A stretch of DNA of 64,000 bases from Nevskiaceae bacterium (GCA_004298465.1 SCRT01000014.1:124001-188000); one strand, 5' to 3'. Positions 9,696 through 19,353 are shown, counted from the first letter of the stretch. Program-made: numbers and translations. Notes: generated by a model not told the origin, from the sequence alone.

Positions 9696-9915
9696 GCAAT
9701 CCGCTGAAGTCCGGCTTCATTTTCACCACTTCAGTTCCGCCTCGCCTGCACGCTACGCGAACAACCTGTTGGCAGCGTTCGAAGACCCGTATTTCGCGTT
9801 CTACGGCACCGTGCTGCAGGGCACGCCAGAGCATTGCCGCGCTGGCAGCGCACCTTCCGTGTGTCGGCTAAAGAGTCACATCAGGAGCGGGGGGATGCCC
9901 ACGACTTCCGTCATG
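9696..9915. other. Non-coding stretch, possible relic
   Basis: About 220 bp between the AraC gene and the terminator of the next minus-strand gene. No gene is supported. One plus-strand frame reads ARYANNLLAAFEDPYFAFYG near 9745-9810, which looks protein-like, but it has no start with a ribosome site and drifts into low-quality sequence, so it may be the remnant of a decayed gene or chance. Confidence 0.3.
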
Positions 9916-9943
9916 AAAAAGCCGGCACCTTTCAGTGCCGGCT
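9916..9943 (-). terminator. Rho-independent terminator for the 9965-10582 gene
   Basis: A 9-bp perfect stem (9920-9928 with 9935-9943), 6-nt loop, followed on the minus strand by a T run (A run at 9916-9919 on plus). It lies just past the stop of the secreted-protein gene and ends the TrmB-like/secreted-protein unit. Confidence 0.85.
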
Positions 9944-9964
9944 CTTCAACCGCAGATGCCTCGA

Positions 9965-10582
9965 TCAGTGCAGGCTGGCAAGCTTGACGTTCTTCTTGCC
10001 GAGTGCCTGGGCAACGTCGTACATCGCCTGGTTCAAGATGCGGTGAGTGTTCTCGTCCGCTTCCGGGGAGATGTTCTTGTTGATGTCCTGCATGACCTTG
10101 ACGTGCAGGTCGTGCGAGATCGCGACGTCGAACATCTTGCCGGCCCAGAACGTACCGTCCTTGGCGGTGCCCGCGTCCACCAGCGCAGCCGCGAGCTTCG
10201 TGCCCGTGAGGTCGGCCGGAGCAGCCGGCAGCTTGACGCCTGCCTCGGTGGCGAGCTTCAGGCCGGTCTTGACGGCATAGGTCATGCCGGCGACAAAGCC
10301 TTCGACGTTCTTCTGGCCGTACTGCTTGGTCAGCTTCGCGACTTCGGCGTTCACGGTCTTTTCTCCGAGCATGGCGACGAGCGCCTTGGAGAAGTCGAAG
10401 TTCTCGGCACCACCGCCGGCCTTCACGAGCGCGGCGGTCGCCGTCAGCGCGGGTGCGCCGGTGTAGACCTCGCCACCGTACCAGTTCATGTTCATGGTGT
10501 TGGCCGCGGACGCCATCGTGGCGAATGCCATGGCGACGCTAAGGATCGCCGTGCTGGCTGTTGCTGTTAACCACTTCTTCAT
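9965..10582 (-). CDS. Secreted protein of unknown family, paralogue of the 6196-6804 product
   Basis: A 205-residue protein with a Sec signal peptide (residues 1 to about 27, ending MASAA). It is colinear with the 202-residue product at 6196-6804. Conserved features are GGEVYTGAPAL, KAGGGAENFDF, SHDLH, RILNQAMYDVAQALG and a C-terminal KLASLH; again there is no cysteine in the mature part. A strong ribosome site (CAGGAGG) precedes the ATG. It starts only 25 bp after the TrmB-like regulator gene, so the two probably share a transcript, which suggests that the regulator controls this product. The function is unknown. Confidence 0.78.
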   Translation of the reverse strand: MKKWLTATASTAILSVAMAFATMASAANTMNMNWYGGEVYTGAPALTATAALVKAGGGAENFDFSKALVAMLGEKTVNAEVAKLTKQYGQKNVEGFVAGMTYAVKTGLKLATEAGVKLPAAPADLTGTKLAAALVDAGTAKDGTFWAGKMFDVAISHDLHVKVMQDINKNISPEADENTHRILNQAMYDVAQALGKKNVKLASLH

Positions 10583-10607
10583 GACAAGACCTCCTGTTGA
10601 ATGCCCG

Positions 10608-11477
10608 TTATCGGGCGGATGGTTCCGGGCGGGCCGCGCGGTCTTCGTCGATCGTGCGGCTGAGCCCTTCGGGTAGATGCAGGTCGTCGAGCAACTGGCG
10701 CGCCTGCAGTGAAACCAGACCCTTGAAATGGTCGCCCAGGGCCCCGCCGAGGATCGACAGCGCGACGCTCTGGCGGACGTAGGCGGTGGCGAGCTTGACC
10801 ACCAGCGGCTGGCGCGTCTCGATGGCGCGCACGGAGTCGGGCACGGCGGCCGCGCCTTTCAGTTCGGCCGCGACGGCGGCCTGGTCATCCGCCGCAACGA
10901 TCAGCCAGCGGCTGCCGGATGGTGCCAGCGCGCAGCGGTGGATGTCGCCCCGGCAGCCGCCGCATTCGCTCGTACAGGCTTCCATGCACAGCGTCGTGAT
11001 GCGCACGCCACGTTCGTCCGCGCCACGCAGTTCGGGAGCCAGCAACCGGGCTTCCTCAGGCTGGACGGCGATGAACAGGGTGTGGCGGGCCGCGTCGATG
11101 GTGCGGCGCACAGCGGCATGGACGCTGGCGAAATCCTGCAGGGCGTAGACCGGGATCTCGTCTGCGGGGGCCGGCGTGCGGGGCAAGCGCTCCTGCGCCT
11201 GTGCAAACAGGCGCTGCTGGTCGTGGCGCAGGTCAGCCAGCAGCTCATCGACCGGCGTGGCCGTGTAGCGCGTGTTGTCATGGGCCTCGATGCGGCGTGC
11301 CGCGCCGCGTTCCACGAGCCGTTTCAGGACCGGATAGATGTTGGCGCGCGGAATGCCGGAAGATTTCGCGACTTCGTAGCCGGTGGCGGGCGCGTGCGTG
11401 GCCAGCGCCAGCCACGCGCGTGCTTCATAGGTGGTGAAGCCCAGGCGTTCGAGAATTCCAATATTTGTATCGGTCAT
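10608..11477 (-). CDS. TrmB-like transcriptional regulator with a cysteine cluster
   Basis: A 289-residue regulator. The N-terminal winged helix (about 5-75: [37 protein letters not shown]) is the TrmB-type DNA-binding domain common in archaea and scattered in bacteria. A short coiled-coil stretch follows (about 78-100), then an effector domain of the phospholipase-D-like TrmB regulatory type. Unusually, the effector domain carries five cysteines, Cys164, 168, 172, 175 and 182 (spacing CX3CX3CX2CX6C), which could bind a metal or an iron-sulfur cluster. The gene starts just beside an inverted repeat at 11484-11507 and is followed closely by the secreted-protein gene. Confidence 0.78.
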   Translation of the reverse strand: MTDTNIGILERLGFTTYEARAWLALATHAPATGYEVAKSSGIPRANIYPVLKRLVERGAARRIEAHDNTRYTATPVDELLADLRHDQQRLFAQAQERLPRTPAPADEIPVYALQDFASVHAAVRRTIDAARHTLFIAVQPEEARLLAPELRGADERGVRITTLCMEACTSECGGCRGDIHRCALAPSGSRWLIVAADDQAAVAAELKGAAAVPDSVRAIETRQPLVVKLATAYVRQSVALSILGGALGDHFKGLVSLQARQLLDDLHLPEGLSRTIDEDRAARPEPSAR

Positions 11478-11483
11478 GATCTT

Positions 11484-11507
11484 TAGTAGTTGTTTATGCA
11501 GCTACTA
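11484..11507. promoter_or_regulatory. Inverted repeat, candidate operator of the TrmB-like regulator
   Basis: TAGTAGTTG and CAGCTACTA face each other across a 6-bp spacer (8 of 9 positions symmetric), 7 bp upstream of the regulator's start codon. Position and symmetry fit an autoregulatory operator. It lies in the 133-bp divergent region shared with hisG. Confidence 0.5.
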
Positions 11508-11596
11508 TGAGTTGTATCGCCTACATTTGCAAGATGCGCAGGAAGTGGCAGGGGTTCCCAAAATTGTGCGGATCGCTTGGGTGCAAGGGACATCGG

Positions 11597-11602
11597 TAAA
11601 AT
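11597..11602 (+). promoter_or_regulatory. -10 hexamer of hisG (TAAAAT)
   Basis: TAAAAT ends 8 bp before the hisG ATG, so the transcript would start at or within a base or two of the start codon (leaderless). No good -35 is visible. No ribosome site lies in the intervening bases. Confidence 0.45.
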
Positions 11603-11610
11603 GCCGCATC

Positions 11611-12261
11611 ATGACGACCCTGACGCTTGCCCTTTCCAAGGGGCGCATTCTCGATGACAGCCTGCCGCTGCTGACTGCAGCCGGCATCGCACCGACCGGC
11701 GACGCCGAACGGTTGCTGCGGCTGCCGTCGCAGAATCCCGATGTTTCACTGCTCATCATCCGGGCAACGGATGTCCCGACCTACGTGGCCTACGGTGCCG
11801 CGGACCTTGGCATCGTCGGCAAGGACGTGTTGCTGGAGCACGGCGGCGACGACTTCTACGAACCGCTGGATCTCGGCATAGCCCGCTGTCATCTGTCGGT
11901 GGCGACGCGCAAGGATTCACCGCTCGTGCATGGCGAGCGTCCCTTCAAGCGCCGCCTGCGGGTGGCGACGAAATACCCGAACCTCGCGCGTCGGCACTAT
12001 GCGGAGCGTGGCGAGCAGGTGGAGATCATCAAGCTCTACGGTTCCATGGAACTGGCGCCGCTGGTGGGGCTTGCGGACGTGATCGTCGATCTGGTGGCGA
12101 CCGGCAACACGCTGCGCGCCAATGGCCTGGTCGAGGTCGAGAAGATCTGCGACATCTCGTCCCGGCTGGTGCTGAACAAGGCCGCGACGAAGCTCAAGCA
12201 CGATGCGCTGCATGGGCTGGTGGACCGGCTGCGGGCCGCCGTGGAGACGCGCCGTGGCTGA
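11611..12261 (+). CDS. hisG: ATP phosphoribosyltransferase, short form
   Basis: A 216-residue catalytic subunit for the first step of histidine synthesis (ATP + PRPP to phosphoribosyl-ATP). The length and absence of the C-terminal regulatory domain mark the short HisG class, which needs HisZ as partner; hisZ is not in this window. Motifs include [11 protein letters not shown] at the N-terminus, [13 protein letters not shown], and the PRPP-binding segment [22 protein letters not shown] 11611 gives the family N-terminus; longer frames upstream would run through the regulatory region. It overlaps hisD by 8 bp. Confidence 0.96.
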   Translation: MTTLTLALSKGRILDDSLPLLTAAGIAPTGDAERLLRLPSQNPDVSLLIIRATDVPTYVAYGAADLGIVGKDVLLEHGGDDFYEPLDLGIARCHLSVATRKDSPLVHGERPFKRRLRVATKYPNLARRHYAERGEQVEIIKLYGSMELAPLVGLADVIVDLVATGNTLRANGLVEVEKICDISSRLVLNKAATKLKHDALHGLVDRLRAAVETRRG

Positions 12262-13585
12262 CGCTCTCGTGAACCGCCTCGATAGCGCCGCCACCGGCTT
12301 TGAGGCCGCGTTCGAAAAATTGTTGGAGCGCGCCCCGGAGCAGCGTAACGACATCGCGACCTCCGTCGCTGCCATCGTTGCGGACGTGCGTGCGCGCGGC
12401 GACGCCGCGGTGCTGGAATACACGGCGCGCTTCGACCGTCGCCCGGCAGCAATGGTTGCCGAGCTGGAGATCTCCACGACGCGCTGTGCGCAGGCGTGGC
12501 ATGGCCTGCCGGAAGACTTGCGCCATGCGCTGGAAGTGGCCGCTGCCCGCATTCGCCGCTATGCCGAACACCAGGGTATCGAAGGCTTCGAGTTCAAGGA
12601 CGAACATGGCAATGTCCTCGGCCAGCGCGTCACGCCTCTGGACCGCGTCGGGCTTTATGTGCCCGGCGGCAAGGCCGCATATCCGTCGTCGGTGCTGATG
12701 AACGCGGTGCCGGCGAAAGTCGCGGGCGTGCCCGAAGTCGTGATGTGCGTGCCGACGCCAGGCGGCGTGCTGAACGAGGCGGTGCTGGCGGCAGCGCACC
12801 TGGCCGGGGTGAACCGGATCTTCGCCATCGGCGGCGCGCAGGCCATCGCTGCCATGGCATACGGCACGGCGACGGTACCGGCGGTAGACAAGATCGTCGG
12901 TCCCGGCAATGCCTACGTCGCCGCGGCGAAGCGCATTGTGTTCGGTCGCGTCGGCATCGACGCCATCGCCGGCCCCTCGGAAGTTCTGGTCATCGCCGAC
13001 GGCGGCAACCCGAACACGCTCGCGCTCGACCTGTTCGCGCAGGCGGAACACGATGAGCTCGCGCAAGCGATCCTGATCTCCCCCCAAGCCGCGTTGCTGG
13101 ATGCCGTGGCCGCCGCCATCGCCCGCCTGCTGCCGCAGCAGCCACGGCAGGCGATCATCCGCGCCGCATTGAACAACGCGGGTGCGCTCATCAAGGTCCG
13201 CGACCTGGCCGAAGCTGCCGCGTTGGCGAACCGCATCGCGCCCGAGCATCTGGAACTGGCCCTCGATGACCCGCGTGCGTTGCTGGCCGAAATCCGCCAT
13301 GCCGGCGCCATCTTCCTCGGCCATCGCGCGGCAGAAGCACTGGGCGACTACTGTGCCGGGCCGAACCACGTGTTGCCGACGGCGCACGCGGCGCGCTACG
13401 CGAACCCGCTCGGCGTCTACGAGTTCCAGAAGCGCAGCACGGTGACGGAATTCACCGCCGAAGGGGCGGCGATCCTTGGCGCCATTGCCGGCCGGTTGGC
13501 CGACGCGGAAGGATTGGCGGCGCATGCCGCAAGTGCGCGGGCGCGGGCAGTGGTAGATACAGATTCCGCGGCTCGCCCGTCATGA
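12254..13585 (+). CDS. hisD: Histidinol dehydrogenase
   Basis: A 443-residue NAD- and zinc-dependent enzyme for the last two oxidations of histidine synthesis. Motifs include [20 protein letters not shown], the signature around [35 protein letters not shown] and the late GPNHVLPT segment. The start is GTG 12254, inside the end of hisG in another frame; alternative starts further upstream lack family similarity. Coupling with hisG is the usual arrangement, but hisC does not follow; an MFS transporter gene does instead. Confidence 0.96.
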   Translation: MADALVNRLDSAATGFEAAFEKLLERAPEQRNDIATSVAAIVADVRARGDAAVLEYTARFDRRPAAMVAELEISTTRCAQAWHGLPEDLRHALEVAAARIRRYAEHQGIEGFEFKDEHGNVLGQRVTPLDRVGLYVPGGKAAYPSSVLMNAVPAKVAGVPEVVMCVPTPGGVLNEAVLAAAHLAGVNRIFAIGGAQAIAAMAYGTATVPAVDKIVGPGNAYVAAAKRIVFGRVGIDAIAGPSEVLVIADGGNPNTLALDLFAQAEHDELAQAILISPQAALLDAVAAAIARLLPQQPRQAIIRAALNNAGALIKVRDLAEAAALANRIAPEHLELALDDPRALLAEIRHAGAIFLGHRAAEALGDYCAGPNHVLPTAHAARYANPLGVYEFQKRSTVTEFTAEGAAILGAIAGRLADAEGLAAHAASARARAVVDTDSAARPS

Positions 13586-13710
13586 CGGGCGGATATGGGT
13601 ATGCGGGATTCAGTGCGCAGTAAGCGCCTGTAAACACCGTGCCACCCTGGTTTTTCCGTGGCGAGAAATCTGTGTAATCTGTGACCCGCCTTTCCACGGG
13701 CACCGTCGCC

Positions 13711-14934
13711 ATGCTTGAACCCTACCGCCAGCTTTCGCGCCCGCAGCGCACCGCCTTTTTCGCGGCGCTGGGAGGCTGGACGCTGGATGCCTTCGATTTC
13801 TTCCTGTTCGTTTTCTGCCTGCAGGCGATCGCCGCCGATTTCGGCACGGACGTGAAGTCGGTTGCGGAGGGTATTTTCCTGACGCTGGCGTTCCGTCCGC
13901 TCGGTGCGCTGTTCTTCGGCTGGCTGGCGGAGAAATACGGCCGTCGTCCGATCCTGATGATCAACGTGGCGAGCTTCGCGCTGGTGGAGCTGGCAAGCGC
14001 CTTCGCGCCGGATCTGCGGACGCTGCTCGTGCTGCGCGCCGTGTTCGGCTTCGCGATGGGCGGGGAGTGGGGCGTCGGGGCGGCGCTGGCACTGGAAACG
14101 CTGCCGGCGAAAGGGCGTGGCTTTTTTTCCGGCCTGTTGCAGGAAGGCTATGTGCTGGGTTTCCTGCTGGCGTCGGTGGTGTTCGCTTACGCCTTCGTCC
14201 ATGTCGGTTGGCGCGGCATGTTCGTCATCGGCGTGGCGCCCGCGTTGCTGGTGTTCTTCATCCGCCGGGCGGTGGAGGAGTCCCCTGCGTGGCTGGCCGG
14301 GACGCAGTACCGGCGCCCGACGGCGCGGGACATGTGGCACGCGGCGCGGGGGTATTTTCCGACGCTGGTATTCCTCGTCGTGCTGATGGCGTGCTTCAAC
14401 GCGTTCTCGCATGGTTCCCAGGACCTGTATCCAACCTTCCTGCAGGTACAGCACGGTTTTTCTCCGGAGGCGACGGGCAACATCGCCATCGTCATGAACA
14501 TCGGCGCGCTGCTGGGCGGCGTGTTCTTCGGCACGCTGTCGGAGAAGATCGGCCGCAGGCGCGCCATCATGCTGGCCGCCGTGCTGGCGCTGCCGATGAT
14601 CCCGCTGTGGGCGTATGCCCATTCCGTGGTGATGTTCGCGTTTGGCGGCTTTGCCATGCAGTTCATGGTGCAGGGCGCCTGGGGCGTGGTGCCGGCGCAC
14701 CTGAACGAGCTTTCGCCGTCTTCCGTGCGCGCCATCCTGCCGGGTTTTGCCTACCAGCTCGGCAATCTGGCGATGGCGAAGATGGCGCCGTTCCAGGCCG
14801 GGATTGCCCAGGCACGGGGCAATGATTACGCGCTTGTATTGAGCGTCACGCTGGCGGTTGTCGCCGTGATGCTCGTCATCGTCACCGCCTTGGGCCGGGA
14901 GCGGCGCGCTGCGCCACTGACGATATCGAGCTGA
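13711..14934 (+). CDS. MFS transporter, SHS (lactate/sialate symporter) type
   Basis: A 407-residue inner-membrane protein with 12 predicted spans. The N-terminus (LGGWTLDAFDFFLFVF) and the following RPLGALFFGWLAEKYGRR loop are typical of the SHS subfamily of proton-coupled monocarboxylate or sialate transporters. GGEWGVGAALALETLP and a second MFS loop (GTLSEKIGRRRAIM) are also present. ATG 13711 is chosen; GTG 13681 would add 10 residues, and neither has a clear ribosome site. It lies 125 bp after hisD and converges with fghA. An organic-acid substrate is likely but unproven. Confidence 0.82.
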   Translation: MLEPYRQLSRPQRTAFFAALGGWTLDAFDFFLFVFCLQAIAADFGTDVKSVAEGIFLTLAFRPLGALFFGWLAEKYGRRPILMINVASFALVELASAFAPDLRTLLVLRAVFGFAMGGEWGVGAALALETLPAKGRGFFSGLLQEGYVLGFLLASVVFAYAFVHVGWRGMFVIGVAPALLVFFIRRAVEESPAWLAGTQYRRPTARDMWHAARGYFPTLVFLVVLMACFNAFSHGSQDLYPTFLQVQHGFSPEATGNIAIVMNIGALLGGVFFGTLSEKIGRRRAIMLAAVLALPMIPLWAYAHSVVMFAFGGFAMQFMVQGAWGVVPAHLNELSPSSVRAILPGFAYQLGNLAMAKMAPFQAGIAQARGNDYALVLSVTLAVVAVMLVIVTALGRERRAAPLTISS

Positions 14935-14964
14935 GGCGGCGCGCCGTGGGTGGGCCCGCGTCCC

Positions 14965-15804
14965 TCAAACGCCGAGCGCGCGCGCGTGATGGCGCAGGTG
15001 ATCGGCGATGAAGCTCTGCACGAACCAGTAGCTGTGGTCGTAGCCGGCGTGCAGGCGCAGCGTCAACGGCTGACCAGCGGCGGCACAAGCTGCGCGCAGG
15101 CGCCACGGCTGCAGCTGCTTGTCCAGGAATGGGTCGGCCTGACCCTGGTCCACCAGCCATTCGCCGTCGAAACGCCGGCCCGCCGCGAGCAGTGCGCAGG
15201 CGTCGTGCCCAGCCCACGCCGCCGGATCGTCGCCGAGATAACGTAGCAGGGCTTTCTGTCCCCATGGCACCTGGGTGGGCGCTACGATGGGGGCCAGCGC
15301 CGAAGCCGAACGGTAGCGATCGGGATGGCGCAAGGCCAGCGTCAGGGCGCCGTGGCCGCCCATGGAATGGCCGAGGATGCCGGCACGTGCTGAATCGGCA
15401 TTGAAGTTTTCGGCAATCACGGCCGGTAGTTCCTCGACGACGTGGCGTTCCATGTTGAAGTGTCTTGACCACGGCGCCTGCGTGGCGTCGAGGTAGAAGC
15501 CCGCGCCTTCCCCAAATTCCCAGTCGCCGGTCGCCCCGTCGAGGCCGGTGTCGCGCGGGCTGGTGTCCGGTGCGACCAGCATCAGGCCCAGCTTTACGGC
15601 CATGCGCTGGGCGCCGGCCTTGATGAGGAAGGTTTCCGGGGTACAGGTCAGGCCGGCGAGGAAATACACCACCGGCACGCGCCGGTGGGCCGCCTGGGGC
15701 GGGACGAAGACGCCGAACTTCATGAGGCCGTCACAGGCTTGCGATGCCATCGTGTAGAAGCCCTGCACGCCGCCGAAACAGCGCTGTTGCGAAACCGTTT
15801 CCAT
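14965..15804 (-). CDS. fghA: S-formylglutathione hydrolase
   Basis: A 279-residue serine hydrolase that releases formate and glutathione from S-formylglutathione, the last step of glutathione-dependent formaldehyde oxidation. The nucleophile serine is in GHSMGGHGAL, the catalytic histidine in GYDHSYWFVQ, and the oxyanion region in YFLAGLTCTPETF. ATG 15804 (METVSQQRCFGG) has ribosome site GGAGG just upstream; longer upstream reading is not family-like. The gene follows gfa on the minus strand, but a terminator-like hairpin lies between them directly before the ribosome site. Confidence 0.95.
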   Translation of the reverse strand: METVSQQRCFGGVQGFYTMASQACDGLMKFGVFVPPQAAHRRVPVVYFLAGLTCTPETFLIKAGAQRMAVKLGLMLVAPDTSPRDTGLDGATGDWEFGEGAGFYLDATQAPWSRHFNMERHVVEELPAVIAENFNADSARAGILGHSMGGHGALTLALRHPDRYRSASALAPIVAPTQVPWGQKALLRYLGDDPAAWAGHDACALLAAGRRFDGEWLVDQGQADPFLDKQLQPWRLRAACAAAGQPLTLRLHAGYDHSYWFVQSFIADHLRHHARALGV

Positions 15805-15816
15805 GTTGCCTCCAGC

Positions 15817-15844
15817 AAAAAGCCGCCCGCGAGTGCGGGCGGCT
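15817..15844 (-). terminator. Terminator-like hairpin between gfa and fghA
   Basis: A 10-bp perfect stem (15821-15830 with 15835-15844), GAGT loop, followed on the minus strand by four to five T. It lies 25 bp past the gfa stop, and its T run ends within a few bases of the fghA ribosome site. fghA expression would need read-through or a promoter inside this gap, so it may act as an attenuator. Confidence 0.75.
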
Positions 15845-15869
15845 GGTAGCGGTACTGCCTGGCGGTACC

Positions 15870-16448
15870 TCACGCGTGCAGCGTGCCCTGCGCTTTCGCT
15901 GCATGCGTGGCAACGATATCCATCAGCTCCGGAGAGTAGCAATCGTAGGGAGCAAGGCCAAGTTCCTTCAGCCGGCCGCGCAGCCACGCCATGTCATCCG
16001 GTGATATGCCGCCTTCGATGGCGGAGGACACGAAGGCCGCGAAGGTCGGCGCTGCATAGCCCGAGTCGCGTGACAGCTCGGGGTGGATGAACGCGAAGGG
16101 GTGGAAGACGTGGTCCGGCTTTTCGATCACGCCATACATGTGCACGCCGCAGTCCTTGCAGGCGTAACGGTGCAGCAGCTTGCCGGGGTCGACGATCTTG
16201 AGTTTCTCCCGATGCTTCGTTACGTGCACGGCCTCACGCGGTACCGCCGCAAGCATCGAGAATGCCGCGCCAGTCGGCTTCCAGCACTGCGTGCAGCCGC
16301 ACAGGTGATTGAACTTGTAGTCGCTGTCGACGCGCACCTCGACCGGGTCGGTCTTGCATTTGCACACCAACGTACCGCCCGCGAAGCCCGCGTGCGCGTG
16401 GACGGCAACGCCGTTGTCGACCAGCGGATGGATGGAAAACTTGCCCAT
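15870..16448 (-). CDS. gfa: S-(hydroxymethyl)glutathione synthase (Gfa)
   Basis: A 192-residue zinc protein of the GFA family that promotes or handles adduct formation between formaldehyde and glutathione. The zinc-binding cysteine sets are visible as CKC (about residues 29-31), CGCTQC (about 50-55) and CKDCG (about 97-101). Length matches the Paracoccus-type Gfa. It lies 42 bp after frmA on the same strand, so it is very likely co-transcribed. Whether Gfa is a true synthase or a formaldehyde/glutathione carrier is still debated for the family. Confidence 0.94.
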   Translation of the reverse strand: MGKFSIHPLVDNGVAVHAHAGFAGGTLVCKCKTDPVEVRVDSDYKFNHLCGCTQCWKPTGAAFSMLAAVPREAVHVTKHREKLKIVDPGKLLHRYACKDCGVHMYGVIEKPDHVFHPFAFIHPELSRDSGYAAPTFAAFVSSAIEGGISPDDMAWLRGRLKELGLAPYDCYSPELMDIVATHAAKAQGTLHA

Positions 16449-16490
16449 GTTGGATTCTCCTTGGATTCGATGTGTTGCTTGATATGCCGC

Positions 16491-17624
<1,134 letters not shown>

Positions 17625-17669
17625 TCATGCTCCATGTTCAAAAAAGCGCAAGGGTATTGAATTTCGATA

Positions 17670-17685
17670 CGCAACGGTGCTGCCG
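17670..17685 (-). promoter_or_regulatory. Weak -24/-12-like element before frmA
   Basis: On the minus strand CGGCAG and TTGC are separated by 5 bp, keeping the GG-N10-GC spacing of sigma-54 promoters, about 52 bp before the frmA start. The -24 half is imperfect and the same bases form a small hairpin (AACGG/CCGTT) that could instead mark the end of the cytochrome transcript. Confidence 0.25.
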
Positions 17686-17693
17686 TTGTTGCC

Positions 17694-18482
17694 TTAATCC
17701 TGGGCCGAAGGTGGCCGGCCCTCGGGAATCAGCCCGACGGACCGCCCCTTCACATACTCGTAGATGTCGCGGATCTCGGCCGGCGTGAAGAAGCCCGCCC
17801 ACGAAGGCATGCCCTTGGCCTCGCGTCCCGCCATCGCGGTGGCGAGGAACTTCTCGTAAGTCATGCCGCCGGACAGGGAGTGGCGCAGGTCGGGGGCGGC
17901 ATAGGCGCCGCCCACCGCGTCGTCGCCGTGACAGCGATTGCAGGTCGAGTTGAACTGCAGGTAACCGTTGAAGACCTCTTTCGTGACTTTCGGCGGCTGC
18001 CCGTCCAGATACAGCGGGTAATCCAGCGTGACGGTCTTGCCGTCGGTGCCCTTGTAGGTGTAGGTCTTCGCGTTTTCCGCTGTTGGGCTGCCGGTGCCGG
18101 TGGAACCGGGGTGTAGGGATAGCACCCATGCCACGATGGTACGGGCCTTGGACCCGGCCAGCTCCGGGTGCGGCGTCATGGCAATCTGGCCCCAGTTGCC
18201 GGACCCGCCCTTCACGACCTTTTCGGCGAGTTTGTCGAGGGTGGCAGCGTTCGCGCCGGCATAGCGCTTGGCGATTGCATCGAAGGCTGGCCCGACCACC
18301 TTGTGGTCGATGGCGTGGCACGCGAAACAGTTGCTGGCCTTTGCCTGCTTCAGTCCAGCTGGTGTGCCGGTGTCGGGAGTTGCGGCCAGGGCGGGCAACC
18401 CCGCGCATACCGCACAACCGAAACATGCCGCGATGACTGTCCAGGCGATCCCACGCCCGTCATGTGGTTTGCTGTTCATCAC
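17694..18482 (-). CDS. xoxG: Two-haem cytochrome c, XoxG-like
   Basis: A 262-residue periplasmic cytochrome with a signal peptide (cut near ALAAT, residue 34). There are two haem sites: CFACH (52-56) in a c551/c552-like N-terminal domain with a probable methionine ligand in AMTPHP, and CNRCH (181-185) in a second domain with probable ligand in GMPSW. Its place directly after xoxF and xoxJ, 12 bp from xoxJ, makes it the likely electron acceptor of the methanol dehydrogenase. Characterised XoxG proteins are usually single-haem, so the two-domain form is notable. Naming is by context. Confidence 0.78.
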   Translation of the reverse strand: MMNSKPHDGRGIAWTVIAACFGCAVCAGLPALAATPDTGTPAGLKQAKASNCFACHAIDHKVVGPAFDAIAKRYAGANAATLDKLAEKVVKGGSGNWGQIAMTPHPELAGSKARTIVAWVLSLHPGSTGTGSPTAENAKTYTYKGTDGKTVTLDYPLYLDGQPPKVTKEVFNGYLQFNSTCNRCHGDDAVGGAYAAPDLRHSLSGGMTYEKFLATAMAGREAKGMPSWAGFFTPAEIRDIYEYVKGRSVGLIPEGRPPSAQD

Positions 18483-18494
18483 GTCCTAGCGTTG

Positions 18495-19346
18495 TCATTG
18501 TCCATTTGCACCCACTCCGGGATTGCCGGATGTCGAGCCGTAATACCGCACGCCATGCTGGCGCAGCGCATCGGCCAGTTCCTCGCTGTGCGATTTGATG
18601 ACGGCGTTGAGCTGCTTCATCAGGGCATCGTTGCCGACGCGCACCGCCATCGCCATCGGGAAGGTGTACTGCTCCGGAGGGCCCATGTCGCGTGCGTTGG
18701 GCACCAGCACGACATCGAGGTCGGGATAGTCCTTGAGGAACGCGCCGATTGCCGGCTCCCAGGTGATCATGACATCGACCGTGCCATCTTCGACCGCCTG
18801 CAGCATGGTGCGTGGCGAAGCGCCGGAAGTGGTGGCCACGTCGAAGGTCTTGGCGGTCACGACCATATCGCGCAACTGCAGGCCGTCCTGTACCGGCGTC
18901 TCGGATTCGAAGCCGATCTTGAGCTGATGCAGGACCGGGGAATCGAGGCTGCGGATGTCGTAATGCTTGGACTTCTTGAAGATGAACACGTAGGACGACA
19001 CGTAGTAGGGGTCCGTGGTCTGCGCCTGCCGGCTGCCGTAGGGCATGCTCATCACGACGTCGCATTTGCCGACGTCGAGGGTGGTGCCGAGGAAGGTTTC
19101 GAAGCCGCCCTTGCCCCGGGTGTCGTACCACACGTACTCCAGCTTGTCGTGCAATGCATCGGCGACGATCTGCGCTGCAGCGTTCTCGAAGCCCGCACCG
19201 GCGCGATCGGAATAAGGCAGGTAGGCGGGGTCCGAGCAGACGCGCAACGTGCCTTCCGCGCGGGCCCCCGAGGGGCCCGCGAGAAAGCTCACCGCCAGCA
19301 GGGCAGCGACCGGCCAGCAATGCCTCACGGCTGTCTTCGAGCGCAT
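18495..19346 (-). CDS. xoxJ: XoxJ-like periplasmic binding protein
   Basis: A 283-residue exported protein of the solute-binding fold associated with quinoprotein dehydrogenases. The signal peptide spans about residues 1-29 (LLAVSFLAGPSGARAEG). The opening TLRVCSDPAYLPYS and the late VDVMITWEPAIGAFL are typical of the XoxJ/MoxJ group, which is thought to bind apo-methanol dehydrogenase and help its activation rather than import a solute. ATG 19346 gives the signal peptide directly; the upstream frame overlaps xoxF. It starts 7 bp after xoxF ends, so it is the same transcript. Confidence 0.88.
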   Translation of the reverse strand: MRSKTAVRHCWPVAALLAVSFLAGPSGARAEGTLRVCSDPAYLPYSDRAGAGFENAAAQIVADALHDKLEYVWYDTRGKGGFETFLGTTLDVGKCDVVMSMPYGSRQAQTTDPYYVSSYVFIFKKSKHYDIRSLDSPVLHQLKIGFESETPVQDGLQLRDMVVTAKTFDVATTSGASPRTMLQAVEDGTVDVMITWEPAIGAFLKDYPDLDVVLVPNARDMGPPEQYTFPMAMAVRVGNDALMKQLNAVIKSHSEELADALRQHGVRYYGSTSGNPGVGANGQ

Positions 19347-19353
19347 GGTTGGC

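Noticed and set aside
13660-13682. AATCTGTG direct repeat after hisD
   Set aside because: Too short and only two units; no link to a feature could be argued.
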